A stretch of 34,759 nucleotides of DNA from Pelagibacterales bacterium SAG-MED23 (GTDB lineage: Bacteria > Pseudomonadota > Alphaproteobacteria > Pelagibacterales > Pelagibacteraceae): positions 1 through 34,759 of the forward strand of contig JACWDU010000004.1 in NCBI GenBank assembly GCA_014653935.1, given 5' to 3'. Every line of letters starts with the position of its first letter. The stretch's first letter is position 1. Below, one piece after another: positions 33,839-34,759 of the stretch. The notes under the pieces were generated by a model. It did not search any database and was not told where the DNA came from. It saw nothing but the letters and a program-made list of their open reading frames with translations. Made by a program: the position numbers and the translations under genes.

Positions 33839-34759
33839 ATGATCAAAAACTTATTTAAAAGTTCTCTAATGATATTACTTCTGACAATTGGTTTGTCAGG
33901 TAAATCGTTTGCTCAAGAACTAAAATTTTTTACAATTGGTACAGGAGGAACAGCTTATACTTATTATCCAGTAGGTGGAATGATTGCTAATGCAATTTCT
34001 AAACCACCAGGATCAAGAGAATGTGGTAAAGGTGGAAGTTGTGGAGTTCCTAACCTAATTGCATCTGCTGTTTCATCAAGAGGATCAGTAGATAATGTAA
34101 ATGCTATTATTTCAGGTTTAAGAAATTCAGGATTTGCACAGTCTGATGTTGCTTATTGGGCTTACACTGGTACTGGAACTATGGAAGGCAAAGAACCAGC
34201 GAAAGAATTAAGAACTATTGCAGCACTTTTTCAAGAACACATTCATTTAGTTGCTCTTAAAAAAAGTAACATTAATTCTGTTAAAGATTTAAAAGGTAAA
34301 AGAGTTTCACTCGACGAGCCTGGATCTGGTACATATGTTGATGCTAAATTAATTTTAGAATCAAATGGCTTAAGCACTAGTGATGTAAAAGCTGAAGCTT
34401 TAAAAGGTAAAGCGGCTACAGATGCTCTAAGAAATGGTAAAGTTGATGCAATTTTTGTTGTAGCGGGTTTTCCAACTGGAGCAATTGTTGAATTAGCATC
34501 TGCAGTTGATGTAAAATTAGTTCCTATCGATGGTGCAGGAGCTAAAGCATTAACTTCAAAATATGGTTTTTTCTCACAAAGTCCAATTCCTTCAGGAACT
34601 TACGAAGGTGTTGATGAAGTAAATACTGTAGCAGTAGGTGCCCAATGGTTTACTTCTGCAAAAGAAGATAATGAACTTATCTACCAAATTACTAAAGCTT
34701 TGTGGAATAAAGAGTCTAGAAAGTTGATGGATGTTGGTCATGCAAAAGGTAAAACAATA
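33839..34759 (+). CDS. TAXI-family TRAP transporter solute-binding protein (3' truncated)
   Basis: The gene runs off the window edge: ATG 33839 and 307 codons with no stop. A GGAG Shine-Dalgarno site lies at 33830-33833. The N-terminus (NLFKSSLMILLLTIGLSGKSFAQE) is a signal peptide with a cut after SFA. The mature part begins ELKFFTIGTGGTAYTYYPVGG, the hallmark of TAXI (TRAP-associated extracytoplasmic immunogenic) receptors, then VSLDEPGSGTYVDA and FFVVAGFPTGA-like segments. A cysteine-containing stretch, ECGKGGSCG, is conspicuous and might form a disulfide. The ligand is unknown; other TAXI proteins bind dicarboxylates or amino acids. The membrane subunit should follow outside the window. 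Confidence 0.92.
   Translation, partial: MIKNLFKSSLMILLLTIGLSGKSFAQELKFFTIGTGGTAYTYYPVGGMIANAISKPPGSRECGKGGSCGVPNLIASAVSSRGSVDNVNAIISGLRNSGFAQSDVAYWAYTGTGTMEGKEPAKELRTIAALFQEHIHLVALKKSNINSVKDLKGKRVSLDEPGSGTYVDAKLILESNGLSTSDVKAEALKGKAATDALRNGKVDAIFVVAGFPTGAIVELASAVDVKLVPIDGAGAKALTSKYGFFSQSPIPSGTYEGVDEVNTVAVGAQWFTSAKEDNELIYQITKALWNKESRKLMDVGHAKGKTI

Overview
The window is very A+T-rich, with genes packed edge to edge and very short intergenic gaps. It looks like a streamlined alphaproteobacterium, most likely the SAR11 clade (Pelagibacterales). The reasons are the alphaproteobacterial neighbourhoods (irr-fabA-fabB-fabI; mutM/ubiE-ubiB-coaBC-dut; rpsT-dnaA-dnaN; SUV3-like helicase ... fdxA-carD), a ubiquinone pathway (ubiE, ubiB, coq7), an Irr-type Fur protein, a TAXI-family binding protein, and extreme compactness. 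Nothing looks like a phage, plasmid, insertion sequence, CRISPR array or defence island. It is mostly core chromosome.

Layout. (1) 1-4683, plus strand: a translation/RNA-decay operon infB-rbfA-rpsO-pnp ending in a clear intrinsic terminator. The first 91 bases do not belong there: they are an exact inverted copy of the start of rpsO (2304-2394) fused to infB, so the 5' end of infB is missing. infB also carries a +1 frameshift in an A8 run at 1044-1051. truB, often found between rbfA and rpsO, is absent at that position. (2) 4684-5143: cspA with a good promoter, flanked on both sides by copies of a short GC-rich element. (3) 5144-8313, minus strand: fabA-fabB-fabI (unsaturated fatty acid synthesis), an unlisted 49-residue membrane protein and an exported MsrB. 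(4) 8386-9429, plus strand: irr and a peroxiredoxin. (5) 9426-14522, minus strand: ubiE-ubiB-coaBC-dut-thiF/moeB-SH3 protein. (6) 14556-18517, plus strand: mutM, rpsT, dnaA, dnaN (no recF). (7) 18514-21981, minus strand: argH, a small LptM-like lipoprotein, lysA, plsC. (8) 22005-23819, plus strand: a TlpA-like thioredoxin, an esterase and an HNH protein. (9) 23820-25430, minus strand: a YqaA-like membrane protein, dsbB, coq7. (10) tRNA-Leu(CAA), with an acyl-CoA synthetase starting 7 nt after it. (11) 27283-29158: a 27-residue lysine-rich peptide gene with its own promoter, leader hairpin, Shine-Dalgarno site and terminator, facing a CarD regulator that itself has a lysine-rich tail, then fdxA and a TerB-like protein. 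(12) a SUV3-like helicase (minus strand), diverging from acetoacetyl-CoA synthetase and a TAXI TRAP binding protein cut by the window end.

The observations most worth following up are the tiny lysine-rich peptide beside lysine-tailed CarD, the twin GC-rich elements around cspA, the promoter geometry that predicts leaderless mRNAs for rpsT and the peroxiredoxin, an Irr-box-like site upstream of that peroxiredoxin, three small genes missed by length cut-offs, and the inverted-copy junction plus infB frameshift, which bear on the reliability of the assembly at its left end. I found no convincing evidence of a wholly new multi-gene system.
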